From positions 3,376,001-3,440,000 of the forward strand of contig JAXBDG010000002.1 of the NCBI GenBank assembly GCA_036320915.1: a DNA stretch of 64,000 bases, written 5' to 3'. The position numbers and the translations under genes were made by a program. The notes beneath the pieces are model-generated. The model had not been told where the DNA came from, did no database searches, and saw nothing but the letters and a program-made list of their open reading frames with translations. Below, piece by piece: positions 22,690 to 34,600 of this stretch (position 1 is its first letter; each line of letters opens with the position of its first letter). Origin of the DNA: Linnemannia elongata (lineage: Eukaryota > Mortierellomycota > Mortierellomycetes > Mortierellales > Mortierellaceae).

Positions 22690-24216
22690 ATGCTCATACT
22701 TACGACAAGAACAAAACCGCTAGTAGTCTGTGCCCTCTTAGCTTCGACTCTGGCACTCGTCCTTTCCCCCACCGCTGTCGATGCTGCTCCTTCCGACGTC
22801 ATCGAGACCTGCATCAACAATGGCTGCAGCAAAGTCTTTTCAATGCTCGACCCCTGCGGAGGAGGAGCTACCAACGAGACCCTCCAACAGTCGCTCATCT
22901 TTACCCCAACACAATCCCTTGCCGGTTGCCAATGCAACACTGTCTTTTACAATGACTTCTCACTTTGTCTGTCCTGCATCTCATCCCAGGGAGAGTCCTC
23001 CCCCGAGATCCAGAATCAGCAGGACTGGAACAACAACTGTGAGAGCTATGGCTTCAACGTGACATACCTCCCTGTCGTCAACTCAACTAGCGGTATCAAC
23101 AACGGCGGCAGTGGCAACAGCAGCAGCAGTGGAGGAAGTGGAGGGTTGAGCACGGGAGCGATTGTTGGGATTGTGGTGGGCGTCCTTGTTGTTGCTGGCT
23201 TGGTGGGCGCCTTCCTGTTTGTCAGGAGTCGCAATCATAGACAGGGAAAGTCCGCTGTTTTTGAGCCAGCAGGTGGTTCGCCCAATGGATCTGACCATTA
23301 CAATCATGCAGCCGCAACAGCCGATACAGCCGACCACACCTATCCGCAGGGACAGCAGCAGGATTACCCCGCATCGTTCCAGCAGAACGACTATTTCAAC
23401 GATCAACATGCTCAATACCAGGATCCTTCCTCCAACTCGCAGCACTACCAGAACAACAACTTGTACGCAGCTCAACCTGCTCAAGACAAGTACTATTCGA
23501 ATGATTACGCCAATGGTAATGTTAACGGAAACGGCAACGGCTATTACGATACAGCCAACAACGTCGAACCTCATGAGACCATGATGTTGCAGAACCTGAA
23601 CACCAACAAGGGTAATGGCGGATACGTGCCCCCTCCACCACACCCGGCCTCGCCAACCCGCGAGGCCTACGCCAGCTCGCCCCGCTCTTCGGACACATTC
23701 CCCCAGAGTCTCCGTAACAAACCCAAGACTTGGGGCACACCTGCAACATCATACGTCACGCAACCTCTGGAACTGACTTCGGGACTGATCGCGACCGAGC
23801 AGCAGCATCCCTTCAGCAACCATCACCACCAGGGCTCCTCTTCGCAATTCAACGACAAGACCGAGTTTGACGATGGCGAGGAATTGGAGCCGCCGGCACC
23901 TTACTCGAACGAAATTTCGCCCAGACGGTCGATGACACCTCCCCGTGCGACGATGCAATCGTATCGTGACGAGTTTACCCGACCTAGCTTTGAACGCGAG
24001 CCAAGGCGCAGTGGCTCTGACCGAGGATCCATCTCGGGTGCTGCCAATGGTCTCAACAGTGGATATGGCTTCAACAACAATAGCAACGGCCATGTCGATT
24101 ATGACCAGCAGGGCGAACAGTTGGACTTTTCGAGGGCTTCGCAGGATAGTCCTGAAGGTGCCCGTCGTCGTGCGCGTGCCGCGGAACTCTTCTCGGCTGA
24201 GGGCACTCGTCGCTAA
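22690..24216 (+). CDS. Single-pass membrane protein with Cys-rich ectodomain and disordered cytoplasmic tail
   Basis: Function unknown. A single exon encodes 508 residues. It has a signal peptide (about 1-32, ending VDAA), a cysteine-rich ectodomain (about 33-125; at least nine Cys and several N-x-S/T sites), a Ser/Gly linker (about 133-152), one transmembrane helix (about 156-180, GAIVGIVVGVLVVAGLVGAFLFV) followed by the basic stop-transfer RSRNHRQGK, and a 320-residue cytoplasmic tail rich in Asn, Gln, Tyr, Ser and Pro, with PPPPHPASP and SPRRS sites suited to SH3 binding or phosphorylation. The layout resembles fungal cell-wall sensors and mucin-like receptors, but no known sensor domain was recognised. 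The leader upstream is strongly pyrimidine-rich. Confidence 0.85.
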   Translation: MLILTTRTKPLVVCALLASTLALVLSPTAVDAAPSDVIETCINNGCSKVFSMLDPCGGGATNETLQQSLIFTPTQSLAGCQCNTVFYNDFSLCLSCISSQGESSPEIQNQQDWNNNCESYGFNVTYLPVVNSTSGINNGGSGNSSSSGGSGGLSTGAIVGIVVGVLVVAGLVGAFLFVRSRNHRQGKSAVFEPAGGSPNGSDHYNHAAATADTADHTYPQGQQQDYPASFQQNDYFNDQHAQYQDPSSNSQHYQNNNLYAAQPAQDKYYSNDYANGNVNGNGNGYYDTANNVEPHETMMLQNLNTNKGNGGYVPPPPHPASPTREAYASSPRSSDTFPQSLRNKPKTWGTPATSYVTQPLELTSGLIATEQQHPFSNHHHQGSSSQFNDKTEFDDGEELEPPAPYSNEISPRRSMTPPRATMQSYRDEFTRPSFEREPRRSGSDRGSISGAANGLNSGYGFNNNSNGHVDYDQQGEQLDFSRASQDSPEGARRRARAAELFSAEGTRR

Positions 24217-25043
24217 AAGAAAAGGAGAGTCCACCATGGGTACTTTTTCTCTTTCTCCCTCTCCCTCTCCTTTTCTTCCCCTATTTTTTTTTTTTTTTAC
24301 TTCCTTCTGTACCAACACAATATTCATCCTCATTCTCTCATCGGGCGCAATCCTAGTCCCCCCCCCCCCCTCTCCAATTCCCGCCCCTACTACACCCATC
24401 CCTCCATCCACAACTACAATGACCTAGCCTTCACACCACCTATCTAGTAATAATAATAACCCAGTTTTGATTTGCTTGCCCCGAGGGAGTTTTGCAAGAA
24501 AAAAAAATAATAATCGTCATATCCGTGCTTTGTGTGTGTATTTGGTTGATGTGGTTCAGTTTTGCTTCTGTGCGCATATGCGCGGATCTGCTGTTTTTCT
24601 TTTTTTTTTTTTTTTTTTTTTTTTTTGTTCTTTGTTAGTGTTGGTTTATTTCCCGCAAACCCCCATCATGCAAGAATAGATATGCTGTTGTTTTTGTTTT
24701 GTTCATAGCCAACCTCATCAAAACACAAGAGCAGTTGTGTAAATGGTGTGGGAGATGTGTGGCCCAACCCCTTTGCGCAGAGAGGACAACGTGCATAAAA
24801 AAAGAAAACAAAGAAAAAAAGTCGGGGGAACTGTTTTCTTTTTAGCCTGGAAAAAGGATAGGGGTGTATTATCGTTGTTGGTTGTTGAGCATAGGTCTAA
24901 GATAGAAACAGATCTACAAGTGTAATGAGTGAGCACAAAACAAAGCGTAAGAGTGAGGGAATGACAGAAGGGAGGAAAGAAGAATGAGTTGAAAGAGGGT
25001 GAGAGAGAGAGCACGAAAATGAAAAGAACAAAGTAAAAAGGAA
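24217..25043. other. Convergent intergenic region with long T tract
   Basis: This 827-bp gap lies between two tail-to-tail genes and holds no gene. It carries T runs at 24285-24299 and 24600-24626 (27 nt), which could act as 3'-end or terminator elements. Confidence 0.5.
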
Positions 25044-26675
25044 CTATTTGTCCTGCTGTTGTAGGAAGAGTTGCTTCTTGTGTTCGAGTTGTGCTGCGTG
25101 TCGTTTCTGTTGCAGTTGCAAGTGTTCCTGTGCGAGCTCTTCCTGTCGCTTCTTTGCAGCTGCCTCTTCTTCGTTTGACATAGTCGAACCTGAACGCGAA
25201 GATGAGGAGGATGATGATGAGGGTGAGGATGAATCTTGGACAGCAACTGGCTGCTGCTGCTGTTGTTGAACGTGTCCACGCGCGCGACTTGGTTTCTTCC
25301 GGTTCGTCTGCCCGACCTGACAACACTTTCCCCAAAGCAACAACTCAGCAACGCTTCCAAAGGCACAGGTGGTTGAGACATGTATCACCTGGGACCGGAA
25401 CTCGCGACAGGTCGATTCACACTCGTGCTTGAGTCGTAGACAGAACTCGACCGGCGAGATAGGGCCTACCAAGACCTCGGCTCCTGAATGATGAAAGACC
25501 ATGGGATCTCCTCTCCCTCCTGTTTCTTTAGCATAGTCGTGTTGGTGTTGATCAGAGGAAGGCATGGAAGGGCTGTTGCTGTTGTCGTGGGCATTCAGGA
25601 TCCGCTGTTGTAGGTGATTGTTGTTATTTTTGTTATTGCTCATGTTCCCGATGGTGGTTTCAAGGGACTCCGATCCGGTACCGCCTTTCACTCGATCGTC
25701 GTAGTTGTTCACCCCGATTTCACTCTGTTTCGCCTTGCTGCGGTCTTGGTTGCTGTTTCCGTGGTCTTCATCGTCGTAGTGGTGGTCCTCATCAAAGTGT
25801 ATCTCTTTATCATGGTGGTCATCGTCGTGATGGTCGTCGTCGTCGTGGTCATCATCATGGTCGTCATGGTGGTCGTCGTGTCCGTCACCGTGTTCGTCTT
25901 CGTCGTCGCGATGGGATCCGTCGTACCAAACTATATCGTCGTAGGCGTCGTTATCTGCATGGTCGTGTTCATGGACGATATCGTCCTCGTGTCCTGTAGC
26001 CGCCTTCTTTTTCTTCTTTGGAGTCGACGACGATGAAGAGGGTGGCGAGAGGACCCTTTGGATTGCCGCAGGATCTGCAGCCCCTCGTTCTTGTCCTCCT
26101 GTTGATGCAGCAGCAGCAGCAGAATCAGAATCGATGGAAGAGGCAGAGCGTGCATCAGAGGCAGCGTTGTGTTCGTCATTGTTGATCCTGCTGTTATCAT
26201 TGGTGTTCGCATTGTTGTCGTTGTTGCTATTGTTGTCAATGCTTGTGTTGTCGTCGGCAGGAAGAGGATTGGAAGAGGATCCTGCAACAACTACATTCAA
26301 CAAGTCCTCAATGCCTTTCCCTCTCCCTTTCCCTTTCGAGACGCGCAATTTCCTGTCGTTGTTGTTACTGTCCTTGTCGTTATCATTCCTTCTGTTACTG
26401 TTGCTTGCGTTATCGTCGGTGTTTTTCTGCTGGGAAGAAGAGGACTTGAGAGCTTTGAGTCGGGCAATGGCTTGCTCTTCTGCAGCGACCTGGTTCGGAT
26501 CGGGAACTGGTACGGCCTGTTTCTTGAAGAACGAGAGTCCTTCTGCCGCCACTAAACCCTGGGAAGAAGACGACAGTCGGAAGGGTGATGGTGCGAGGAG
26601 GGTGAGGAAGAGGAAGAGCGCAGTTGTTGTGCATAGGTAGGTGGTATGCCTAGGCCACCTTCTTGAAGACTTCAT
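25044..26675 (-). CDS. Secreted His/Asp-rich protein with a C-terminal cysteine motif
   Basis: Function unknown. A single exon encodes 543 residues. Start chosen at 26675 because it gives a signal peptide (MKSSRRWPRHTTYLCTTTAL..., about 1-45); the frame remains open further upstream but that part is the translated pyrimidine-rich leader. Residues 60-220 are Asn/Asp/Ser-rich low complexity with a basic patch (KLRVSKGKGRGKG). Residues about 220-315 are dominated by His and Asp (HDDHHDDHDDDHDDDDHHDD), a likely metal-binding stretch. A compact conserved-looking segment near 430-480 has FCLRLKHECESTC and LLWGKCCQVG with six cysteines in all. A Gln-rich helical C-terminus (residues about 505-543) follows. 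It converges with the 22690 gene. No family name is offered. Confidence 0.75.
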   Translation of the reverse strand: MKSSRRWPRHTTYLCTTTALFLFLTLLAPSPFRLSSSSQGLVAAEGLSFFKKQAVPVPDPNQVAAEEQAIARLKALKSSSSQQKNTDDNASNSNRRNDNDKDSNNNDRKLRVSKGKGRGKGIEDLLNVVVAGSSSNPLPADDNTSIDNNSNNDNNANTNDNSRINNDEHNAASDARSASSIDSDSAAAAASTGGQERGAADPAAIQRVLSPPSSSSSTPKKKKKAATGHEDDIVHEHDHADNDAYDDIVWYDGSHRDDEDEHGDGHDDHHDDHDDDHDDDDHHDDDHHDKEIHFDEDHHYDDEDHGNSNQDRSKAKQSEIGVNNYDDRVKGGTGSESLETTIGNMSNNKNNNNHLQQRILNAHDNSNSPSMPSSDQHQHDYAKETGGRGDPMVFHHSGAEVLVGPISPVEFCLRLKHECESTCREFRSQVIHVSTTCAFGSVAELLLWGKCCQVGQTNRKKPSRARGHVQQQQQQPVAVQDSSSPSSSSSSSSRSGSTMSNEEEAAAKKRQEELAQEHLQLQQKRHAAQLEHKKQLFLQQQDK

Positions 26676-29600
26676 ATTTTTTTTGTTTTTGTGCTTTTGC
26701 TCCGAAGGAGTACAAAAAAAAAAGTTGAAATGGAATGGAGTCGAGGTGGTGAATGAGCTGTGGTGGAAGTGGCGAGAAGGTGGTGAAAAGAGAGAAGAGA
26801 GAAGAGAGAAGAGAGAGAAGAGAGAGAAGAGAGAAAGGAAGAAGAAGCAAGGAATTGAAGGTGTGTGGTTTGGACAGAAAGAAACGAGGGACGCGAGAGG
26901 AGAGAACAAGGAGGTGCATCGCCATACTGTTAGCCTTCCAACTAGCAACGCAAGCAAGAGTCTCGCCAGGGGTGGGCATTTCCTTCTCTTTCTTTGTCCA
27001 GGAAGGAACGCGCCCTCTCTCACTCCTTTTCAACCTCTCCTTTCTTTCACACTCTCAGGGGTTGTTGGAAAGCGAATGAACGAGTAAAATGAAGCCAAAG
27101 AGGACGAATGGAGTGTGGAGGTATGGAGGAGTGGAGGGTTGGAGTGTGTCACATCAACGAAGACTGGGTAGATGGGCGTAAGAACAGGCTATGAACTATG
27201 AGCTGAGCAAGTTATGGATGTCGAGTTACGAATGCCGGAGTAGCGTGTCCAGGTGGAGTAGAGAATGAAAAAAGACACAAAAGATTGAACCGACAGGCAC
27301 GCAGCAGCAGCAGTAGTAGCATTGCGATTGGCATGTGCATCTCCGTGTAATGATGCGCCATGGTGGTGGGGTGTGGTTCGTTCATTTTACTACAGACCAT
27401 CTCCAGACTAGGGGCGTAAGAGATAGAGATATCCAGGATAATAAGGAAACCACAACGATGGATACGATGCACACCGTACAAGTACAGTACAGTAAAGTAC
27501 AAGTACAGTTCACAGTTGGGAAATGAAGTGGAGAAACATGTTCGATGGTGATGGTCGGTTGATGTAGCGAAAAGGGGGGTGTGCAGTAAAATAGGTGATG
27601 GGACAGTGGGGTCCGATTACGCCCTTATAGTTTCTGTCTCTCATTGTCTATCGGATCCATTAGACTCGACCATTCGCCGTTTTTTTATCTTTTTTATTTT
27701 TTATTTTGCAATGGGTACTACTGTCCCATATGATTACAGAGTTGTATGAACTGGTGTGTGTGTGAGCACCTGAGAGCCAGGACCGAAGTGTTGAGGCTAG
27801 AGAGTAAAGTAAAAAAAAGTATCTTGTTCACTCACTCACTCTTTTCTAAGACTAGAACTCTCTGTTGTAGGTAGTCTATGAGCTACGAAGACAACCGAGG
27901 GACCGAGGGTGGACGTCAAAAGGACTTGAAAGCATGGCGATGAGACCTGTCCAGTCAGCAGGAGGTGACCTGATAAAAATAAGTCGACCAAGGAAAAAGA
28001 GCAAAAAAGCAAAGGCCAAAAAAAAAAAAAAAAAAAAAAAAAGGAAAGCGAAAGCAGTAAGAGGTCCCAGTCCATTGAGTCCATACAGTAAAAGGAATGC
28101 CCTGTTCCAGGTCCATACAAAAGCAGAACAGAGCACAAGACAATACGAAAAGTGAGCGAAAGTGCGAGCGGAGGAAATAAAAGAATGAAAGTCGGCGAAG
28201 GGAATAAAAAAAAAAAAAAAAAAAAAAAGGGGTGTGTGTGTATAGATGGACTGTGGACATCAACAAAAGAAGGGGAACAGGGCACACACAGGCACACACA
28301 GGAACGAGAAACGAGATAAGGAAAATCAACCCTCACTCGCTCGCTGGTCGCTGGCTGGACTGGACGACCATGACAGTGACAAAAAAGATGCTCTTTTCTC
28401 TTCGGTGCTTTTTTTTTTTTTCTCTCCTTGTCCGCTTGTCCTGTGTCCCTTCTGTCCTGTTGTCTTGTTTGTGTGTTTCTTTTCTTGTTTGTTGTCACTC
28501 GCCTTCCTTCTTTTTCTTTCTACTTCTTCTTTTCTTCTTTCTCTTCACTTCCCCTCACTTCGCCTCCCTTCACTCACTCACTCACTCACTCACTTACTCG
28601 CTTACTTACTCGACTCCACTTCACCCTCATTCACACTACTCATTCACTTCCCTCTACACAAACACACACATACTCTCCACTCTCCACTCTCTTCTCTTCT
28701 CTCTCTCTCTCTACTTTTCCCTACTCCTTTCCGTCCTTCTCTTTCTCCGTCTAGCCACTTTCTCTCTTTCCTCCTTCACTCCAGCCTTCCCTGCCATTTC
28801 AGTCTCCCTTCCTTCTCTTCCAACTTCACACATACAAACTAACTCTTCGTAAACATTAAAAAAAAGTCGAACGGAAAATCAAGGAGACACAAAGTAGACT
28901 TTCAACTCGCCACCAAAACCTAAACGTCAACTCAAGAAGGTAACAAAGCCTCCTTTCCTTTTTTTTTTTTCTTTTTTTTTTTTTCCACACCACCCTCTCC
29001 CACGCTCAACTCAATCTCAACCCTCAGGAGGAGAGGAAAGACTAAAGAAGAACCAAAAAAAAAAAAAAAAAAAGAAGGAAGTATGGTAGACAAATAAGAA
29101 AGAAGGATTGGCATTCACCCGGAAAAGTCTATCTATCTTGGTACAAAAGTGGTAAAAAAACAAGCTACTGCGCTGGGATACATGGTTGAAGCAACCAACC
29201 AACAAGCTTTTTTTTTTCTCTTTTATGGGCACCAATGCGCCTAAATGAACAAAAAAAGAGGGAAAAAAAAGAACGAGAGGCAAACCTTGTACACAAACGA
29301 TCGGGCCTCTGATTGGTCAAGCATGGGTCTTTTTTTTCTTTTCTTCTTCTCGTCCTTATCCCAAGTGACCCAATTCGACTAGCCTCGCCTCTTTCTCTGC
29401 CTGTCTCTTTGACTAAAGCAAGAAAAGACAAAAAAAGGTTGTTCTGGTGAAGGTGAGAAAGGAAGGGGGTGTTTGGTGGTTGCCTTTTTTTTTTTTTTTT
29501 ATTTTATTATATTTCACGCACTGCTGACATGGCTCAGGTGGACTGCAGGAGAAATGAAATGGCTTTTTTTACTTCTTTGTTCGAGTGTGGCTGCTTACTC

Positions 29601-30546
29601 TCCTTCTTTGTGAGTATGAGTATGTGAATGATATGTCCTGGGTCAACAGTATGGTAGTTCCCTGTACAGGACAAGACACGACAAGACAAAATACCATTTC
29701 TAGGGTATGTGTCTGTGTGTCTTGGTGTGTGGGTGTGTTTGTGTACGAGGGTATGAATGTGTGCGTGTGTTTCTTCCCAGAGAGTGCGGGTCGATTTCCC
29801 CTCTTTCTCCTCCCTCTCATACCTGTGTGTACCCTCTTTGTTGTATTCGACTATTCGTGCTTTTTGTTTCCCTCTCTCTCTCTCTCTCATTGTCTCTGAA
29901 CCAGTGTGTGTGTGTGTGTGTCTGCCCCTGTTGTTTTGTCAGCCAGTCCCCTGTCTTCGTTCCTCTCTATTCTTATTCAATACCCAATTGAATACACAGG
30001 TCACCGGCAAACAACAGAGTGCAACCAATCCTGTCAGTTCTTCACTCTCTCCCCTCTCTCTCTCTCCCTCTCTCCCTCTCTGTCTCTCTCTCTCTCCCAG
30101 TCCAGTACAACAACAGCAGCCATTCGCTCTCATTTTTATTCCCTCTTCCTCTTCCTTCCTTTCTTCTCCACCCCTCTCGACTTTTTTTCTTTATTTTACT
30201 CATCACTGCCCCTCCTCCTTCCTTTCTTCGTCATCCTCCTTCTATTCTTCTTCCCTTCCCCTTCCCTTCTCCTTCTCACCTTACTCCTCCTCCCCACAAC
30301 ACGCAAACACGCCACCAAACAAATACCCTTCTCTTCTCCTCATCCTCCTCTTCCGCTCGTCATCATCTTACTCCATCATCATCACCCCCCTTCCCTTCCC
30401 TCTCCTCACTCTCTTTTCATCATCTTCATCTGAGGTCTCGTTCTAACCCAATACCCCCCCTCCGTCTCAACCTTCAGTAGAGACTCCTCTCTTCTCCTCC
30501 TCCGCCTCCACTTCTCCCTCCACCACCACTCGACTACCACATAAAC
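26676..30546. other. Long divergent intergenic region and probable CDC24 5' leader
   Basis: This 3.9 kb between divergent genes holds no assignable CDS. Contents: a minus-strand CT-rich leader (about 26700-26850); a 13-mer GTACAAGTACAGT repeated at 27476 and 27497; A runs at 28018-28042 and 28206-28228; a CACT tetramer array near 28570; and very C/T-rich DNA from 28380 to 30530. A plausible 5'-UTR intron of CDC24 runs from 28940 (AAGAAG|GTAACA) to 29999 (TACACAG). No ATG occurs between 30000 and the CDC24 start, which supports that start. Confidence 0.5.
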
Positions 30547-31080
30547 ATGCCACTCGCAGCAGTCGAACAGCCTCCACCACCTCTCACAAGAGGAAACTCG
30601 GTCGTCTCTCTCTATCAGTCCTGCCTCAACCTCATCGAACGACTCTCGGGCGTCCCTGACTTTGAAGACTACCTCAACCCTGAAATCCTCCAAAACACCC
30701 AGGCTGGCTCCCCCTCCAGCTCAGGACCCAACGACCCCGTCAACCAGCTCTGGGTTCTCTTCCGACTCGGTTCCCCCCTCGCCTGTATCTTCAACGGTCT
30801 CCGCCCCAAGGAGCCCCTCAAGATCAACAACGCCGACAATAATCTTAGCAACGTCAATGCCTGCAAGGCCACCGTCTTCCGCTTCTTGGTTGCCTGTCGT
30901 CAGGAGCTCCAGTTCAGCGAAGAGAACCTCTTCACCATCTCCGAACTCTACCAGGACGACACCAATGGATTCGTCAAGGTATGTTAGCTACTCAACCCTA
31001 TCGCATCCTATCCTATCCCATCCCATCCCATCCCATCCTACCCTATCTTTTCCAGTGCTCCACTTTTCCAATGGTGTAAT

Positions 31081-31114
<34 letters not shown>

Positions 31115-33934
31115 CTCACTTCCCGCATACAATCCCTCCCAAATACCCTCTTTTTTGGCACCCCTCAATGGCTCTTTGGCCCTTGTCCCCCTTTCCCTTT
31201 TCCTCTCTCCGCACCATTATTATATTTATTATTATTTTTTGGATGGATAACGGCCTATGGGCGCTCTGGCCAAACCACCACCGCATTGACTCCACTTCTC
31301 TCAGTTCTTCCGAAACGTGCCCAATGCTGCACCGCGCTTGACATGTTCTTTTCATGGCCAGCGTCTCTATCAGATCGATCGTTGTGGACAGTTACACCCG
31401 ACCCTCCGACAAACAATCCCTTTGTCGTGGCTTTGTCATACAACCATCCACACATGGAGCAATTGTCTGTGCTGTACACCACAATCATACCGTTGGAGAT
31501 GATATTCATCTCATCTTTTTTTTGTCTTTGCTATTATTCTTCTGAAAATAGGTCATTAAAACTGTGAGCATGGTGCTGGATCGCATGGAGGACCAAGGTT
31601 TGCTCCGTGCTAGACGCACCAAGCGCAACTCTGACCCAGCCAAGCCCACTGATAACCGTGCCAAGGTCGTCAACGAGATCCTCGAGACTGAGCGTAGCTT
31701 TGTCCAGGATTTGGAGAACCTTCAAGCCTATATGCGCGCCCTCCAGGCCGACGGAACCGTCATCTCACCCGAGACCATCCATCTTATCTTTGCCAACCTC
31801 AATGCCCTCGTCGACTTTCAGCGTCGCTTCCTCATCGCCATCGAGACCAATGCCGCCTTCCCTCCCCAGGAGCAGAACTTTGGCCAGTGCTTTTTGACCC
31901 ATGAGGAGGCTTTTTCCGTCTACGAGCCTTTCTGCGCCAACTTTAACGAGGCTAGCAAACTTATTCTCAGCGAGGCTCCCAAGCTCCAGGTAAGATCCCT
32001 TCTCCGACTATCTATCCTTTTTTTCGCACCTTTTTTTCCCATTTCCTCCAATTGAATCCAGTCGTTGTGACCCGGGCACCTTGCTAACTCCGTCGCTCTT
32101 TTATTTCGCTTTGGATCCTTTACCGCTCTACTAGAAAATGGCCCACTTGATGGAGCCCATTCACGGAATCACCTCGCAATTGATTAAGCCCGTCCAGCGT
32201 ATCTGCAAGTACCCCCTGTTCATGCACGAGTTGATCAAGTTAACCGACCCCGAATTCCCCTACTACCGTGATCTCGTCGATGGTCAAGGCGCCATCAAGC
32301 GTGTCGCCGACCGTATCAACGAGACCAACCGCAAGCAGGATAACCACTTGATCGCCCAGGCATTGCAGCACAAGGTTGCCTGGAAGGACGGCGAGTTTGT
32401 CTCCGACTTTGGTACCCTTCTTTTGCATGACAAGCTCTTGAACCCCCGCGGCTCATCCGACAAGGAGCTCGAGGTCTATCTCTTCGAGAAGATTCTCCTC
32501 TGCTGTCAAGAGATCCCCCAAAAGAAGAAGCAGCCCCGCGGTGCCCGTCCCAAGCCCACTCTCCACTTGAACGGCCGCATCTACATCAACAACATCAAGT
32601 CTATCCTCCCCGTCTCCTCCGCTGGCTCTTATGTCCTCCACGTCGTCTGGAATGTTGCCGCCGAGGAGTTCGAGTTGCGCTGCCGCAACGACGATCAGCT
32701 CAAGAAATGGCACAGCGTCCTCGATAAGCTCGTCACCGAAGCCAACTCCCAAAAGACCAACATTGTCTCGACCACCACTTTCATCGGCATGCCCACTATG
32801 ACTCCCGAACAGAACTCCTTCTACCGCGATGACGATGACTACCTGGATGACGATGTCGACGGTGACGAGGACGACATCTATGATGAGCCCCGTTACAACC
32901 GCAGCAACTCCCTCCCCTTCGGACTCATTCCCCAGCCCACCATGCTCGGTTCTCGCCCCAGGGCCAAGACCGAAGATGGCTCTGTACCCCCTGTCGGTTC
33001 ATGGAATGCCCGCGTTGGTGGTTACACTGCGCACGCTGCCGCCAACGGACGCCCCTCTCCCCCAGGCATGTCCCTCCCTCCTCTGCCTCGCACAACTAGC
33101 AGTTCCAGTACGGCTATGGGTGTCATGTCCCCAGGAGAATACCCTTATTCACCTCCTTCGTCTTACCCTGCTTCACCTACAGTCTCCAACCCCCGCGGAT
33201 CGACAAGCAGCAGCAACTCTTACCAACGTCGCAGCAACGGCGAAGGACACTCGCCCATGTCAGAGACAATGTCCAAGTTTATGTCTCATGACGGCTCAGA
33301 TGACTATACCCCTGGACAGCCCCTCTCCAGAAACGCCTCGACCGGTTACTCGTACAATGTCACGCCATCTGCAGCCCCACCAGTGCCCCCAATTCCAGGA
33401 CAGTTGCGCGTTCGTGCCCAGAGCAGCCCCAACATCCACGCCGCCGCCAACCCATCATGGCACAATGCCCCCGATATGCCAACTCCCTTGGCCCACCATC
33501 GTCGCCCCTCCAACGCCAGTGGACCAAACTCGCCCACAACGCCCTACCCCGGTGCCAATTACCCCAATATTCCCGCTGTGCCTACCATCCCTTCGCGCCA
33601 CAGTTCTCCTCGCCCTGATGTCAGCCGCACCTTGCGCCAGCAGCCTTCGAACAGCAACTTGAGCGCCGGTGTTCCTCAGCTCAAGATCAAGGTCAACTTC
33701 CAAGAGGATGCCTACCTGATCGTCGTTCCCATCCAGATCGGATACAACGAGTTGATTGAGCGTGTCGAGAAGAAAATTCGCCTCTGCGGCTGCCGTCGTT
33801 CGGACTCCCAGCCCTTGCGTCTCCGCTACAAGGACGAGGACAACGACTATATTATCATCAAGGACAACGATGATATCCTTCTTGCCTTCGAGAGCTGTTA
33901 TGCCGAAGGAGTCATGAACTTGCACGTCAGCTAG
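30547..33934 (+). CDS. CDC24: Cdc24/Scd1-type guanine nucleotide exchange factor for Cdc42
   Basis: Activates the Rho GTPase Cdc42 at sites of polarised growth. Three exons: 30547-30978, 31552-31989, 32135-33934; 889 residues. Domains in order: a calponin-homology-like CDC24 N-terminal domain (about 20-140, SVVSLYQSCLNLIERLSG..NQLWVLFRLGSPLACIFN); DH catalytic domain (about 180-350, VNEILETERSFVQDLE ... LIKPVQRICKYPL); PH domain (about 383-495); a long Ser/Pro-rich linker (about 500-800); and a C-terminal PB1 domain (about 804-889) ending VMNLHVS, with the acidic stretch DEDNDYIIIKDNDD that would bind the scaffold Bem1/Scd2. This is the full architecture of yeast Cdc24. Intron 1 (573 nt) contains an ATCCC-type repeat and a 28-nt T run. 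Confidence 0.96.
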
Positions 33935-34567
33935 ACGTCCAGTTTATATTCCCCTTTCTTATTTTCTTACACTCTTTACATTTTCCTTTCTCGCTTCTCC
34001 TGCATCTTTCTGTAACTCTACCTACGGTTATTACGATCTATTTATTACCCTGTTTCGTCCTCCTTTTCTCTGCACCTTTTTTCTTTTTCTTTTTTTACAC
34101 CCTCCTCCAATTGTTCGGGCACTCTCCTCTGTAACTATCTCGTCGATTATTTCTTTGGAAATATATATACCATCTTGCTCCTACTATTCCTCCTGTCTTC
34201 TCCGAGTCGAGATCTGGGATGCCTGCCTGTCAAATTGGTCAACAAACGAGGAATCACTTGGTCATCATAACCATTCAAAAATCATCAAAAAACAACAACA
34301 ACGACAACAATAACGACCTTTCTTCACGATCACCCCTCTGTACGACCTGACGCCCCATTTTATTTACGACCGAAACGACACCCCTCTTGCTGGAACAGGA
34401 TTTTTTTTTTTGCCTCCGACAGATCAAAAAAGAACACAAGGAAGCAACTTTATCTTTCCCTTTTTCATATTTTTTTCTTACCCAAGAGACTCGGGTACCT
34501 TCCTATTTCCTTTGGGCCATGAAACCAATGTACCAAGTGCTATTTGGTGGCGCCGGGAAACCCCCGA

Positions 34568-34600
<33 letters not shown>

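Noticed and set aside
26676..27023. N-terminal extension of the His/Asp-rich protein
   Set aside because: The extension is a translated pyrimidine-rich leader; the ATG at 26675 starts a clean signal peptide.
28232..30480. Many long plus-strand frames upstream of CDC24
   Set aside because: Pyrimidine-rich DNA gives stop-poor frames of Ser/Leu/Phe/Pro in all three frames; this is leader sequence.
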